A stretch of 40,777 bases of DNA from Nostocoides jenkinsii Ben 74 (GCF_001046875.1 NZ_HF571038.1:1162454-1203230); one strand, 5' to 3'; positions 29,695-38,138 are shown, counted from the stretch's first letter. Notes: generated by a model from the letters alone, not told the origin. Translations and numbers: made by a program.

Positions 29695-30580
29695 CCTGGA
29701 GTACCCGACGGAATCTGACAAGGCTGCCGGCGAGTGCCGGGTCATTCCGGGCCGCCTCGTCGGCCAGGGTCGCCGCGAGGGAGTGGGCGGCGAACCACCG
29801 AGCACGCGCGACCAGTCCCGGATCCACGACTCCCCCACGCCGGACGTATGCCGCGAGCGCCCCTTCGACGATCTCCCACCCAAGGTCTGCCCAGACCAGG
29901 GCGAAGTCCCGAGCGGGGTCGTCGTGGACCGCGTCACTCCAGTCGATGACGCCGGAGAGCGCCCCGCTCTCGGGGTCCACGATGAGATGCTCTGCGCCGA
30001 GATCGTTGTGGCAGAACACCGTATGCCGGGGTCGATCCGGTGCCGGGCCCGTCAGGAAGGACTCGATCAGGCACCTGTCAGCGTCCCCAAATCGGTCGGT
30101 CACTCGCGCGAAGGCCGTGGCGGTGGAGACTCGCCAGCTCTCTGCCGGGGTGGCGGCGTCGACGAGTCCGTTGGGGACCCGTGACCTGTGCAGGCGGGCG
30201 AGAAGAGTGCCGAGCGACTCGGCCAAGGCCGGACGGTCCCGGATCGGCGCTGTTCCCGCACCGATCCCCGGGACCATCGTCAGGAGCAACATCCCGGCGT
30301 GAGGATCGACTGCGCGGACGGTGTTGGTCACCAGCGGTGAGCGCCGCGCGACGAACCGCAGCAGGTCGGCGTCCTTGGTCGTGGTGTCGAAGCGCTCCGT
30401 GTCTTCGGCGAATTTGCTGACCCGCAGCAGCAGCTGCTGGCCCCCGGAAGGGGGATGCACGGCATACGCGATGTTGTCCCAACCCTCCCCGAGCTCGCTC
30501 AGCCGGGCACCGTCGAGGTTCGGATCCAGTTCCGCGAGAACGGCATCCAGATCGAAGTCAGTGCGCCGGGGCAGCTTCAC
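29663..30580 (-). CDS. APH-family phosphotransferase with repeat-derived C-terminus
   Basis: A 305-residue protein of the aminoglycoside phosphotransferase/choline kinase fold: LLLRVSK (ATP Lys region), FCHNDLGAEHLIVD (catalytic Asp in HND) and GVIDWSDA (metal Asp). The substrate is unknown; most chromosomal members are not resistance enzymes. GTG 30580 overlaps the Nudix stop (GTGA). The last ten residues (GGRNNLPRTQ) and the stop codon lie inside the right arm of the 29-bp hairpin, so the gene end was donated by the repeat. The frame is open to 30712 but overlaps Nudix. Confidence 0.82.
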   Translation of the reverse strand: MKLPRRTDFDLDAVLAELDPNLDGARLSELGEGWDNIAYAVHPPSGGQQLLLRVSKFAEDTERFDTTTKDADLLRFVARRSPLVTNTVRAVDPHAGMLLLTMVPGIGAGTAPIRDRPALAESLGTLLARLHRSRVPNGLVDAATPAESWRVSTATAFARVTDRFGDADRCLIESFLTGPAPDRPRHTVFCHNDLGAEHLIVDPESGALSGVIDWSDAVHDDPARDFALVWADLGWEIVEGALAAYVRRGGVVDPGLVARARWFAAHSLAATLADEAARNDPALAGSLVRFRRVLQGGRNNLPRTQ

Positions 30581-31059
30581 GAGGACAGATCGAGCCGGTC
30601 GAGGAAGCCGGCTTGAGCGGCCACCAGCCGACGGGCCGCAACCTCGGCCACGCACCACTCGACGCGATCGATCTCCGGGAAAGTGATCGTGCGCCCGGAG
30701 CGGGGCGGCCACTCCATCGTCACCTGATCTCCGGCAGCCACGTCCACGTCAATATCGCCAACCACGAGCACAGCGAAGGCGTGCACGGTCTTGCCGCCGG
30801 ACTGCTTGACCGTGCCGAGTTCGAACACCTGCCCCTCCGGGACGGCGGATCCCGTCTCCTCGCGCCACTCTCGCTCGGCCGCAGCCCGCGGCTCCTCGGC
30901 CGCGGGATCGAACTCACCCTTGACGATGCTCCATGCCCGGTCGTCCTTGCGCGCCCACAGCGGCCCGCCCATGTGGGCGATCAGCACCTCGATGGCCCCG
31001 TCCGCACCCAGCCGGACCGGCAGGAGGCCGGCGCTGGTCCGTGGCCTGACTGGGCTCAC
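30577..31059 (-). CDS. Nudix hydrolase
   Basis: A 160-residue Nudix protein with the box GEFDPAAEEPRAAAEREWREETG, close to the canonical GX5EX7REUXEEXG. The surrounding WARKDDRAWSIVKGE resembles the NTP-pyrophosphohydrolase group related to diadenosine polyphosphate hydrolases. The GTG start (31059) overlaps the YchJ-like stop and its stop overlaps the phosphotransferase GTG. Substrate not predictable. Confidence 0.85.
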   Translation of the reverse strand: MSPVRPRTSAGLLPVRLGADGAIEVLIAHMGGPLWARKDDRAWSIVKGEFDPAAEEPRAAAEREWREETGSAVPEGQVFELGTVKQSGGKTVHAFAVLVVGDIDVDVAAGDQVTMEWPPRSGRTITFPEIDRVEWCVAEVAARRLVAAQAGFLDRLDLSS

Positions 31060-31457
31060 GAGGTGACGCCGTCGACATAGACCCAGCGGCCGCCGCGACG
31101 AGCAAAAGTGCTGCGTTCGCGCAGGACGCCCTGCTGATCACCGGATCTCCAGTGCGCCGCGAACTCCACGACCCCGGTGGCGTCGTCGGCGCCGCCACCC
31201 ACCACGGCGAGCACGTCCAGGCCTGTCCACCTGGTCTCATCCGGGACGGACACCTCGGCCGGCCGCGTCTGCGGATGCCAGGTGCGGAAGAGGTGGTCGG
31301 GCACGCCGAGGGCGTAGGCGGCATACCGCGAGCGCATCGTCGCCTCGGCCGTCGGCGGCGCGAGGCCGTCCACGACGTAGGGCGCGCAGCACGACGCGAA
31401 CGCCCGGCCCGTGCCACAGGGGCACGCACCGGGCGTCGCGATCGAGCTGAGGGACAA
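31056..31457 (-). CDS. YchJ-family zinc-binding protein (SEC-C motif)
   Basis: A 133-residue protein with the N-terminal SEC-C-like metal motif CPCGTGRAFASCC followed by the YchJ/NTF2-like domain (MRSRYAAYALGVPDHLFRTWHP; WVYVDG). The start appears to be TTG at 31457: an in-frame stop (the aspS TGA) lies just upstream, and no ATG or GTG precedes the Cys motif. Located 6 bp after aspS. Role unknown; the motif binds zinc in SecA. Confidence 0.85.
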   Translation of the reverse strand: MSLSSIATPGACPCGTGRAFASCCAPYVVDGLAPPTAEATMRSRYAAYALGVPDHLFRTWHPQTRPAEVSVPDETRWTGLDVLAVVGGGADDATGVVEFAAHWRSGDQQGVLRERSTFARRGGRWVYVDGVTS

Positions 31458-31463
31458 CGGCGT

Positions 31464-33266
31464 TCAGGCCCCGGCTGAATCAGCCTTGGGAGCGGCTGGC
31501 TTGGCGTCGATGCCCGCTTCCTTGCGCTGCTCCGGGGAGATCGCCGCGGGCGCCTCGGTCAGCGGGTCGAAACCGCCGCCGGACTTCGGGAAGGCGATGA
31601 CATCGCGGATCGAGGCATAGCCGCCGAGCAGCATGACGATCCGGTCCCAGCCGAACGCGATGCCGCCGTGCGGCGGGGCGCCGAACTTGAAGGCGTCGAG
31701 CAGGAAGCCGAATTTCTCCTGCGCCTGCTCCTGGCTCAGTCCCATCACCGCGAAGACGCGCTCTTGAATGTCCTTGCGGTTGATACGAATCGAGCCACCG
31801 CCGATCTCGTTGCCATTGCAGACCATGTCGTAGGCATAGGCCAGCGCGGGGCCGGGGTCGGTGTCGAAGGTGTCGAGGAATTCGTCCTTCGGGCTGGTGA
31901 AGGCGTGGTGCACAGCGGTCCAGGCGCCCGCGCCGACGGCGACATCGCCCGCCGCCTCGGCGTCAGCGGTCGGCTCGAAGAGCGGCGCGTCGACGACCCA
32001 CAGGAAGGACCACGCGTTCTCGTCGATCAGCCCGGCCCGCTTGCCGATCTCGAGACGCGTCGCGCCGAGCAGGCTGCGGGCGGCCTTGGCCGGGCCGGCC
32101 GCGAAGAAGATGCAGTCGCCGGGGGCGGCACCGACATGGGCGGCGAGACCCGCAGTCTCGGTCTCGGTGAGGTTCTTGGCCACCGGCCCGGTGAGCGTGC
32201 CGTCCTCCTGGACCAGGACGTAGGCCAGTCCCTTGTGTCCGCGCTGCTTGGCGAACTCCTGCCAGCCGTCGAGCACCTTGCGCGGCTGGGACGCCCCACC
32301 GGGCATGACGACGGCACCGACATAGGGCGCCTGGAAGACGCGGAAGGTGGTGTCCTTGAAGAAGTCCGTGCACTCGGTCAGCTCGACACCGAAGCGCAAG
32401 TCAGGCTTGTCCGAGCCATAGCGCGCCATCGCCTCGGCATACGTCAGCCGCGGGAAAGGCGTCGGCAACTCGACATCAATGAGCTTCCAAATCTCGACCG
32501 CCAGCGCCTCGCCGAGCTCGATGATGTCGTCCTGGGTGACGAAGGACATCTCGATGTCGAGCTGAGTGAACTCCGGCTGCCGGTCGGCGCGGAAGTCCTC
32601 ATCGCGATAGCAGCGCGCGATCTGGTAGTAGCGCTCCATCCCGGCCACCATGAGAAGCTGCTTGAACAACTGCGGGCTCTGCGGCAGGGCATACCAGGAC
32701 CCCGGCGCGAGGCGCGCGGGCACGAGGAAGTCGCGAGCACCTTCGGGGGTCGAGCGCGTCAGCGTCGGGGTCTCGATCTCGACGAAGTCACGCTCCCCCA
32801 ACACCTTTCGCGCGGCCTGGCTGACCTTGGAGCGCAGCCGTATGCCGTGCCCGGCGTTGTGCGCGCCCGGCCGGCGCAGGTCGAGATAGCGGTACTTCAG
32901 TCGCGCTTCCTCACCGACCGTGAGCCGCTCGTCGATCTGGAAGGGCAGCGGCTCGCTGGGACCCAGCACGGTGATCTCGCTCGCGACGACCTCGATGGCG
33001 CCAGTCGCCAGGTCGGGGTTGACATTCTTCTCGCCGCGGGCGATCACAGTGCCGACGACCTTGATGCAGTATTCGCTGCGCAGGTCGTGTGCGGCCCCGG
33101 TCAGCACCTCGTCGCGGGCAACGACCTGGACCACGCCCGAGGCGTCCCGCAGATCGATGAAAGCCACTCCCCCGTGATCCCGCCGCTTGGCCACCCATCC
33201 GGTGAGCGTGACGAGGTCGTCGATGTGGTCGGCCCGGAGGGCACCGGCCTGGTGGGTGCGAAGCAC
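31464..33266 (-). CDS. aspS: Aspartyl-tRNA synthetase
   Basis: The 600-residue bacterial-type AspRS has an OB-fold anticodon domain (1-105, [19 protein letters not shown]). The class II core follows ([35 protein letters not shown]), then a GAD insertion and motif 3 ([15 protein letters not shown]). The GTG start (33266) follows GAAGGA by about 8 nt. Many actinobacterial AspRSs are non-discriminating and also charge tRNA-Asn; that cannot be decided from this window. Confidence 0.97.
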   Translation of the reverse strand: MLRTHQAGALRADHIDDLVTLTGWVAKRRDHGGVAFIDLRDASGVVQVVARDEVLTGAAHDLRSEYCIKVVGTVIARGEKNVNPDLATGAIEVVASEITVLGPSEPLPFQIDERLTVGEEARLKYRYLDLRRPGAHNAGHGIRLRSKVSQAARKVLGERDFVEIETPTLTRSTPEGARDFLVPARLAPGSWYALPQSPQLFKQLLMVAGMERYYQIARCYRDEDFRADRQPEFTQLDIEMSFVTQDDIIELGEALAVEIWKLIDVELPTPFPRLTYAEAMARYGSDKPDLRFGVELTECTDFFKDTTFRVFQAPYVGAVVMPGGASQPRKVLDGWQEFAKQRGHKGLAYVLVQEDGTLTGPVAKNLTETETAGLAAHVGAAPGDCIFFAAGPAKAARSLLGATRLEIGKRAGLIDENAWSFLWVVDAPLFEPTADAEAAGDVAVGAGAWTAVHHAFTSPKDEFLDTFDTDPGPALAYAYDMVCNGNEIGGGSIRINRKDIQERVFAVMGLSQEQAQEKFGFLLDAFKFGAPPHGGIAFGWDRIVMLLGGYASIRDVIAFPKSGGGFDPLTEAPAAISPEQRKEAGIDAKPAAPKADSAGA

Positions 33267-33401
33267 GGAGTTCTTCCTTCGGTGGAGGTGGCGTATGCCG
33301 CCGGCGCCGGCCGGCGGACCCGTCCATTATCCCCGGATCGGCGGGCGGCTTCATCCGGCTTTCCGCGTCGGCTGCTGGCCGCGTCCGCCCCCGGCCCGCT
33401 C

Positions 33402-33407
33402 TACGAT
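33402..33407 (+). promoter_or_regulatory. -10 box TACGAT, leaderless arrangement
   Basis: TACGAT ends 7 nt before the ATG of the next gene and no Shine-Dalgarno is present, so the message probably starts at or next to the ATG. Confidence 0.5.
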
Positions 33408-33414
33408 GCCCGCC

Positions 33415-33921
33415 ATGAACCTGGCAGATCTGTTCGGCAACCTGGACACCTCGCAACTGGCCGATGTGGTCGAGGTCGTCGCCAAGAATCGTGACGTCAT
33501 CGCCAATCTCGGCAAGCTGCCCGAGTTCATCGGGTCACTGAGCACGTCGATGAATGGCGCCGGACAGGAGGCAAAGGGCGCGGCCGTCGCCCTGATCGGC
33601 AACGACGGCGCCACCGGCGCGAAGGGAGCCCTCTGCGGTGCTGCCGGGGCCTTGAACGAGATCGTTGACTCGTTGACCAAGGGAATCGCCATGATCGCGT
33701 CCGCCGCCGAAGCCGCTCACAAGGTCCCGCTCATGGACGGCCCGGCAAGCCGACTGGAGGAGGCGTCCCGCGAGATGAGCCGGTCGACGTCCGCTCTCGG
33801 CGAGCTCGCCCAGTCGATGGCGACCATCGCCGGCGTCCTCGGCAGCGTGGCGGGGGCGCTGGACCGGGTCGGCGACCACCTCGTCGATACTGGGACCCAG
33901 GCTCGCGGCTTCCTCGCCTAG
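33415..33921 (+). CDS. Unrecognised helical protein
   Basis: A 168-residue protein with no family I can name. It is rich in Ala, Ser and Gly, with long amphipathic helices (DLFGNLDTSQLADVVEVVAK; ASRLEEASREMSRSTSALGEL). A Gly/Ala-rich middle (GNDGATGAKGALCGAAGALN) holds its only Cys. No signal peptide or clear membrane segment. The repeating heptad-like pattern near 105-165 suggests coiled coil or lipid-surface association. ATG 33415 is set by TACGAT 7 nt upstream; the frame extends to 33187 only through aspS. Divergent from aspS. Confidence 0.75.
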   Translation: MNLADLFGNLDTSQLADVVEVVAKNRDVIANLGKLPEFIGSLSTSMNGAGQEAKGAAVALIGNDGATGAKGALCGAAGALNEIVDSLTKGIAMIASAAEAAHKVPLMDGPASRLEEASREMSRSTSALGELAQSMATIAGVLGSVAGALDRVGDHLVDTGTQARGFLA

Positions 33922-34044
33922 AGCTGAGGCCGTTCACCGGACCGTGTCGCCGGCCGGTTCCCACCGTGGGGACGGCAGCCGGCCGGTGAGGAATGACCGG
34001 ATGCCGCTCCGGCGCCAAGGGCGGGCCGGTGCCAGGATGTGGCC

Positions 34045-35139
34045 GTGACTCACACCGAGGCGGCCGCTGGCCCGACCTTCGTCCGTTCCGACTACGTCAT
34101 CCTCGGTGGTGGGGCGCTCGCCGTGGTCCTCGCCGCCCTGACGCATTACCGGGGCGCTGGAGAGATTCTCCCCTTCGTCTTCGCGGCCGTCGCGGTGACG
34201 ATGCTCGCCTCGCTGGTCGGGCGCTCGGTCGAGCAGCTCGGCGACCGGTTCGGACCCGGAGCCACCGGCGTCCTCCAGTCTGCCCTCGGCAACCTCCCCG
34301 AACTCTTCATCGCACTGTTCGCGCTCAAGGCGGGACTGGTCGGCGTCGTCCAGGCCGCGCTCGTGGGATCGATCCTCGCCAACCTTCTGCTCGTCCTCGG
34401 ACTCGCGTTCGTCGTCGGCGGGCTCAAGCACGGACCGCAGAATCTCGACTCCAAGCGCGCCCAGTCGATCATCGTGCTGATGGTGCTGTCGGTGGCGGCC
34501 ATGGTCGTCCCGAGCATCGCCCACTATGTCCACGTCCCGGTCAGCAAACACGAGAGCGCGTTCTCGATCTTCACCTCGGTCATCCTGCTGCTCGTCTTCG
34601 CGGTGACGCTGCCGGCCTCGCTCAAGCGCGGTGCCGAATCCGAGGCGGAGACGGTCGACATGCAGCAGGAGCAGCCGCGTTGGCCGGTCTGGCTGGCCGT
34701 CGGCCTGCTCGCGCTCGCCGCGGTCCTCGCCGCCTTCGTCTCGGACTGGTTCGTCGCGGCCCTCGAACCGGCGATGACCGCCCTGAACATCTCCGAGGCC
34801 TTCGCCGGCCTTGTCGTCGTGGCCATCGCCGGCAACGCGATCGAGAACGTCGTCGGGGTTCAGCTCGCCGCCGCAGGACGATCGGAGTACGCCTTCTCCG
34901 TCGTCATCAACTCCCCCATGCAGATCGCCCTGGTGCTGGCCCCAGCCCTCGTGATCCTGTCGCACGTGTTCGGGTTCACCGCGCTGACGCTCGTGTTCTC
35001 GCCGATGCTGGTGATCTCCCTCGTCATCGCGGTCATCCTCACCGCGTTCATCACCTTCGACGGCGAGTCGACCTGGGCCGAGGGGGTCTCACTGATCGCG
35101 GTGTATGCCGTTATCGCCGCGTCCTTCTGGTGGGGCTGA
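34045..35139 (+). CDS. CaCA-family calcium/cation:proton antiporter
   Basis: A 364-residue integral membrane protein with about 11 helices in two inverted halves. Each half carries the alpha-repeat motif GNxxE: SALGNLPELFIAL in the first and AIAGNAIENVVG in the second. That defines ChaA/Cax-type exchangers, which expel Ca2+ (or Na+/K+) against protons. GTG 34045 is preferred (AGGA 9 nt upstream); GTG 34039 would add two residues. The 3' end overlaps the convergent membrane-protein gene by 29 bp. Confidence 0.92.
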   Translation: MTHTEAAAGPTFVRSDYVILGGGALAVVLAALTHYRGAGEILPFVFAAVAVTMLASLVGRSVEQLGDRFGPGATGVLQSALGNLPELFIALFALKAGLVGVVQAALVGSILANLLLVLGLAFVVGGLKHGPQNLDSKRAQSIIVLMVLSVAAMVVPSIAHYVHVPVSKHESAFSIFTSVILLLVFAVTLPASLKRGAESEAETVDMQQEQPRWPVWLAVGLLALAAVLAAFVSDWFVAALEPAMTALNISEAFAGLVVVAIAGNAIENVVGVQLAAAGRSEYAFSVVINSPMQIALVLAPALVILSHVFGFTALTLVFSPMLVISLVIAVILTAFITFDGESTWAEGVSLIAVYAVIAASFWWG

Positions 35140-35725
35140 ACCGGCGTATCCACAACTCCGACCGCGACAGACCGACGTCAGGGACCAGGCACAGTGCCCC
35201 GATGGTGAGCGCACCCAGCGCCGCGGCCAACGCCGTGGGCAGTGAGGGTGGTGCTTGGACAACTCGGATGTAGTCGCCCCACGGAGCGTAGCGGCCGTAG
35301 GTCACCATTGCGAGCGTCACCCCGGTGAGGGCAGCGGACGCGGCAGAGGGTGACGCAAGGCCCAGCACAACCGAGGTCAATCCGGTGAGAAAGGCCGTGT
35401 TGCGCGGAACGGTCAGGTCACCTTCGGGAACGGTTAGGGTGCCGCCAAGGACGATGAGATTCACACCAAGGAGCACCGCAGCATCACGGAGTCCGATGCG
35501 CCGCACGGCGTATTCGCTGAGGTGTGTGCGGCGACCAGACAAAGCCCTCGCGAAAGCCAGCGCCAAGAGATAGGGCGCGAATGTGGACCACGTGATGACG
35601 CTGCTCCCATCCCCGACGATCACGGGCACATTGACCCCGAGGTGGGTTGTCGCCGGAACGATAGCGGCCAGCACGGAACCCACGGCGAGCCACCGCACGC
35701 CCCGCGAAGCGCCATAAAGGCTCAT
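35111..35725 (-). CDS. Unrecognised membrane protein, last gene of the secreted-protein/ABC operon
   Basis: A 204-residue protein with about six hydrophobic segments (WLAVGSVLAAIVPATTH; FAPYLLALAFARAL; AAVLLGVNLIVLGGTL; FLTGLTSVVLGLASPSAASA; LPTALAAALGALTIGALCLV). ATG 35725 overlaps the stop of the preceding gene (ATGA), so a longer frame to 35758 is rejected. Its position suggests a second permease-like subunit or an immunity factor; this is inference. It ends 29 bp inside the antiporter gene on the other strand. Confidence 0.75.
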   Translation of the reverse strand: MSLYGASRGVRWLAVGSVLAAIVPATTHLGVNVPVIVGDGSSVITWSTFAPYLLALAFARALSGRRTHLSEYAVRRIGLRDAAVLLGVNLIVLGGTLTVPEGDLTVPRNTAFLTGLTSVVLGLASPSAASAALTGVTLAMVTYGRYAPWGDYIRVVQAPPSLPTALAAALGALTIGALCLVPDVGLSRSELWIRRFSPTRRTRR

Positions 35726-36909
35726 GCGTGACAGGCCCGAATTGTCTGTCTGGCCCATTGCGCCTGCTCTGTCGCGGACATTCCTCGCAACGTGGTCAGC
35801 AAGTCGGAAATCTCCGCGTCTTGGGTGAGATCCCCCACATCGGCGTTGGGGTCCATCTTCTGGGTCAACGCGGCCGCAAGCGGGCGTTCATAATCCGTCG
35901 CCGCGCAGCCGACGCCCTGCGAAACACTGATTGCGAGGGCATATCGAAGCTGGTCGGCGGTGGCTTGATTCCGCCACGTGAATGTCATCACGTCAGCGCG
36001 GGGGTCCTCGCTCCAAGCATCGGGAAGATGAATTCCCAACGAGTCTGCGGCTTGCCGAACTTGGGTAATTCCGGCTGCGGCCTGTGAAAGTTGGTGGCGG
36101 TGCTCGGGCCAGACACAGATCTGGAGACCCTGAAGCCGCTGACAAGCGGTGTGAGTGACTCGAGCCGTCAACTGACCCTCCTTGACGACGAAAGTTTGCC
36201 CGATAGCCGCCAATAACAGCGCCACCGCGAGCGACGCCGCCAACGTGAGCAAACGGCCGGGCGCCTCAGGCTGCGCCATGCAGGCGCGCAAGCTACCGGC
36301 CAGGAGAACGACGCAGACAGTCAGGCACAGGGTCAAGTCGGTGGCACTGATCTGCTGAGTGTTGTCGCAACACGGGGACGCGATACCTGTCACGACCGTC
36401 CGGCCTAGAAAGCTCGATGGGTCGGCGACGGCGAGCGCGGCGGCCGCATACGTCGAGCCCACCGCGATGGGGACCGCCACCAAGCCCGAGGCCAGAGACC
36501 CAATCGCGGCACCGAAGGCGGCGGCAGTTGCCTGCGTCAAGAGGAGTGCAAGCGCAAGCATGGCCGCGATCTGCCCACGCGGCGATCCCGTGACGTCGAC
36601 CAGGACGAGAAGTCCGACCACAAGGGCGCTGACCACCCCCGGAACGATCAGCCTCCCGAGTGCTTTGCCACGATGAGCGCCCCCGAACGTGGCATCGAGC
36701 CATGGACGCGCCCTCGCAGCGTCCCACGCGGCCCAGCCCGCAAACACCGGCGCGACCACAACCAAGGAAACTGCCGCCTGCGACAGGGCGACCAGTGGGT
36801 AATCCCCGAAGAACTCGCGCTGCGCGACGGAACCGGCATAGGTCGCCGCCGCAATGAGCGGAATGAAGAGCCAACCGGTCGACCAACGCAGCGCACGCAG
36901 GAAACTCAC
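35722..36909 (-). CDS. ABC permease-like membrane protein with external Cys-rich domain
   Basis: A 395-residue protein. Residues 1-245 hold about seven membrane helices, starting WSTGWLFIPLIAAATYAG. Residues about 246-395 form a soluble, probably external domain with five Cys (TACQRLQGLQICVWPEH; GVGCAATDYE; IRACHA at the C-terminus). It resembles uncharacterised Streptomyces proteins found next to ABC ATPases (DUF7224-like, by memory only). ATGA overlaps couple it to the ATPase upstream and to the next membrane gene. Paired Cys outside the membrane suggest disulfides. Confidence 0.78.
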   Translation of the reverse strand: MSFLRALRWSTGWLFIPLIAAATYAGSVAQREFFGDYPLVALSQAAVSLVVVAPVFAGWAAWDAARARPWLDATFGGAHRGKALGRLIVPGVVSALVVGLLVLVDVTGSPRGQIAAMLALALLLTQATAAAFGAAIGSLASGLVAVPIAVGSTYAAAALAVADPSSFLGRTVVTGIASPCCDNTQQISATDLTLCLTVCVVLLAGSLRACMAQPEAPGRLLTLAASLAVALLLAAIGQTFVVKEGQLTARVTHTACQRLQGLQICVWPEHRHQLSQAAAGITQVRQAADSLGIHLPDAWSEDPRADVMTFTWRNQATADQLRYALAISVSQGVGCAATDYERPLAAALTQKMDPNADVGDLTQDAEISDLLTTLRGMSATEQAQWARQTIRACHA

Positions 36910-37625
36910 AGGGTACTCGTCAACGACGTGAAGGCCGACTCCGCCATGCGGGCCACATCGGGGCCCTGGCCGCGGCGGAGGAAGTCGTCCACGGGCCCGT
37001 CGAAGACGATGCGACCACCATCAAGCACCACCACCGAGGCAACAAGCTGATCGACGTCGTCCAATTGGTGTGTCGAGATGACTGTGGGCCGATCCAGGCT
37101 GAGAACAACGTCCCGGAAGCGAGCCCGTTGCGTCGGATCGAGGCCGGCAGTGGGTTCGTCCAACAGAAGTAGCTCCGACGGGCGGGCGAGTGCCTCCGCA
37201 AGGCCCACCCGACGGAGTTCGCCACCGGACAGCCTGGCCGGATCCATTTGCCCCTTCTCGCTCAAGTCGACCTGGGCAATCGCCTTTACGGCGGCTGACC
37301 GTGCCGAACTCTCGCTCCGGCCACTCAGCCACGCAGCGAAGGCGACCTGTTCCACTACGTTCAGCCGGGGCATGCTGGAGATGTGCTGCGGCATCATCGC
37401 CACCCGTCGACGCAACTCCTTCGGGCCAGCGTCATGTCCGTCGATTTTCACCGTCCCCCGCTTCGGCGCAATGGCCCCCGAAAGTAGGCGCAACGTTGTC
37501 GTCTTCCCAGCACCATTGCGGCCAAGGAGCAACGTCCGCCCCGTCGCTGGGAGCGACCACGTCAGGTCGTCAAGAATTACTCTGCGACCACGCTGAAATG
37601 TGACGGAGTGAAGCGTCATGATCAT
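36906..37625 (-). CDS. ABC transporter ATP-binding protein
   Basis: A 239-residue ATPase with Walker A GRNGAGKTT (35-43), a Q-loop in MMPQHIS, signature LSGGELRR, Walker B LLLLDEPTAGLDP and H-loop ISTHQLDD. It belongs to the exporter/bacteriocin-immunity class of short ATPases. The start is ATG 37625 or ATG 37619; neither has a Shine-Dalgarno, and TACGAT overlaps the first ATG, so an internal promoter is possible. It lies 49 bp after the secreted-protein gene and is coupled to the permease-like gene. Confidence 0.92.
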   Translation of the reverse strand: MIMTLHSVTFQRGRRVILDDLTWSLPATGRTLLLGRNGAGKTTTLRLLSGAIAPKRGTVKIDGHDAGPKELRRRVAMMPQHISSMPRLNVVEQVAFAAWLSGRSESSARSAAVKAIAQVDLSEKGQMDPARLSGGELRRVGLAEALARPSELLLLDEPTAGLDPTQRARFRDVVLSLDRPTVISTHQLDDVDQLVASVVVLDGGRIVFDGPVDDFLRRGQGPDVARMAESAFTSLTSTL

Positions 37626-37674
37626 CGTATCAGGCGCCTATGTGCAGAATGGGCAACGATGCGGCCACATCCGG

Positions 37675-38076
37675 TCAGTATTCGACCTTCGCTGTTCCAT
37701 AGAAGGTGCCGGTTGTTCCCGCCCCACTTTTGATGGTGAAGTGTATATCGCCCCTCGTACCGGCAGAGTATGACACCCACGAGTCACACGTCTTACTCAC
37801 GCCTCCAACCTTCTCGTCCGGGATAGGCCATTGGTGGTCTTTGTAAATTCCGATCGAGGCCACACTTGTACACGCCGTGATTCGAGCACGATTGGTTGCG
37901 CCGTCCGTGTTGAGATCTGTCCACGTCCGCGAGCCGAAACCGTTATTGGCGTGTTCGATCGGACTGGTGAATGTGCCTTCAGACCAGGCGGGGGATGACG
38001 CCAGTAAGCAGCCGAGCACGACGGCACCGATTCTAGCGAACGACGTCAGACGTGAGTTGGGGGGGGGCTTGAGCAC
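37675..38076 (-). CDS. Small secreted Cys-containing protein (bacteriocin-like candidate)
   Basis: A 133-residue protein with a signal peptide (basic start, hydrophobic IGAVVLGCLLASSPAW, likely cut near residue 32). A mature part of about 100 residues is rich in Thr, Ser, Gly and Asn (WTDLNTDGATNRARITACTS; KTCDSWVSYSAGTRGDIHF; GTTGTFYGTAKVEY at the end). Two mature Cys could form one disulfide. GTG 38076 follows AAGGAG by 6 nt. Codons 4-6 are a run of nine C. Base composition is clearly lower in GC than the neighbours. Position and size recall lactococcin-972-type bacteriocins with their ABC immunity genes, but the sequence does not clearly match that family. Confidence 0.72.
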   Translation of the reverse strand: MLKPPPNSRLTSFARIGAVVLGCLLASSPAWSEGTFTSPIEHANNGFGSRTWTDLNTDGATNRARITACTSVASIGIYKDHQWPIPDEKVGGVSKTCDSWVSYSAGTRGDIHFTIKSGAGTTGTFYGTAKVEY

Positions 38077-38093
38077 GGGTCTCTCCTTAACAG

Positions 38094-38107
38094 TTGTGTG
38101 GACACAA
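38094..38107. promoter_or_regulatory. Inverted repeat TTGTGT-2-ACACAA near the transcription start
   Basis: A 6-bp inverted repeat with a 2-bp centre, extended by outer CA/TG pairs to 38091-38110. It lies just downstream of the proposed -10, a usual repressor position. Confidence 0.5.
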
Positions 38108-38110
38108 TTG

Positions 38111-38138
38111 AGACTACACTGTGGCTGCAGATCTGCAA
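38111..38138 (-). promoter_or_regulatory. Promoter of the secreted-protein operon with palindrome over -35
   Basis: -35 TTGCAG (38138-38133), 16-nt spacer, -10 TAGTCT (38116-38111), all on the minus strand. The palindrome TGCAGATCTGCA (38126-38137, near-perfect out to 38123-38140) covers the -35 box and would suit a dimeric regulator. Confidence 0.5.

Noticed and set aside
29407-29937. Minus-strand frame crossing the 29.6-kb repeat
   Set aside because: Its repeated GRLLRPRR-type text is only the tandem DNA repeat read in the wrong frame.
37960-38010. Lipoprotein signal (VLGC) in the secreted protein
   Set aside because: The hydrophobic segment continues beyond the Cys and the lipobox position -2 is atypical; an ordinary signal peptide fits better.
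37675-38076. Calling the secreted protein a lactococcin 972 family bacteriocin
   Set aside because: Gene order and size fit, but I cannot see the family's conserved Trp/His/SNY pattern, so only a bacteriocin-like label is given.
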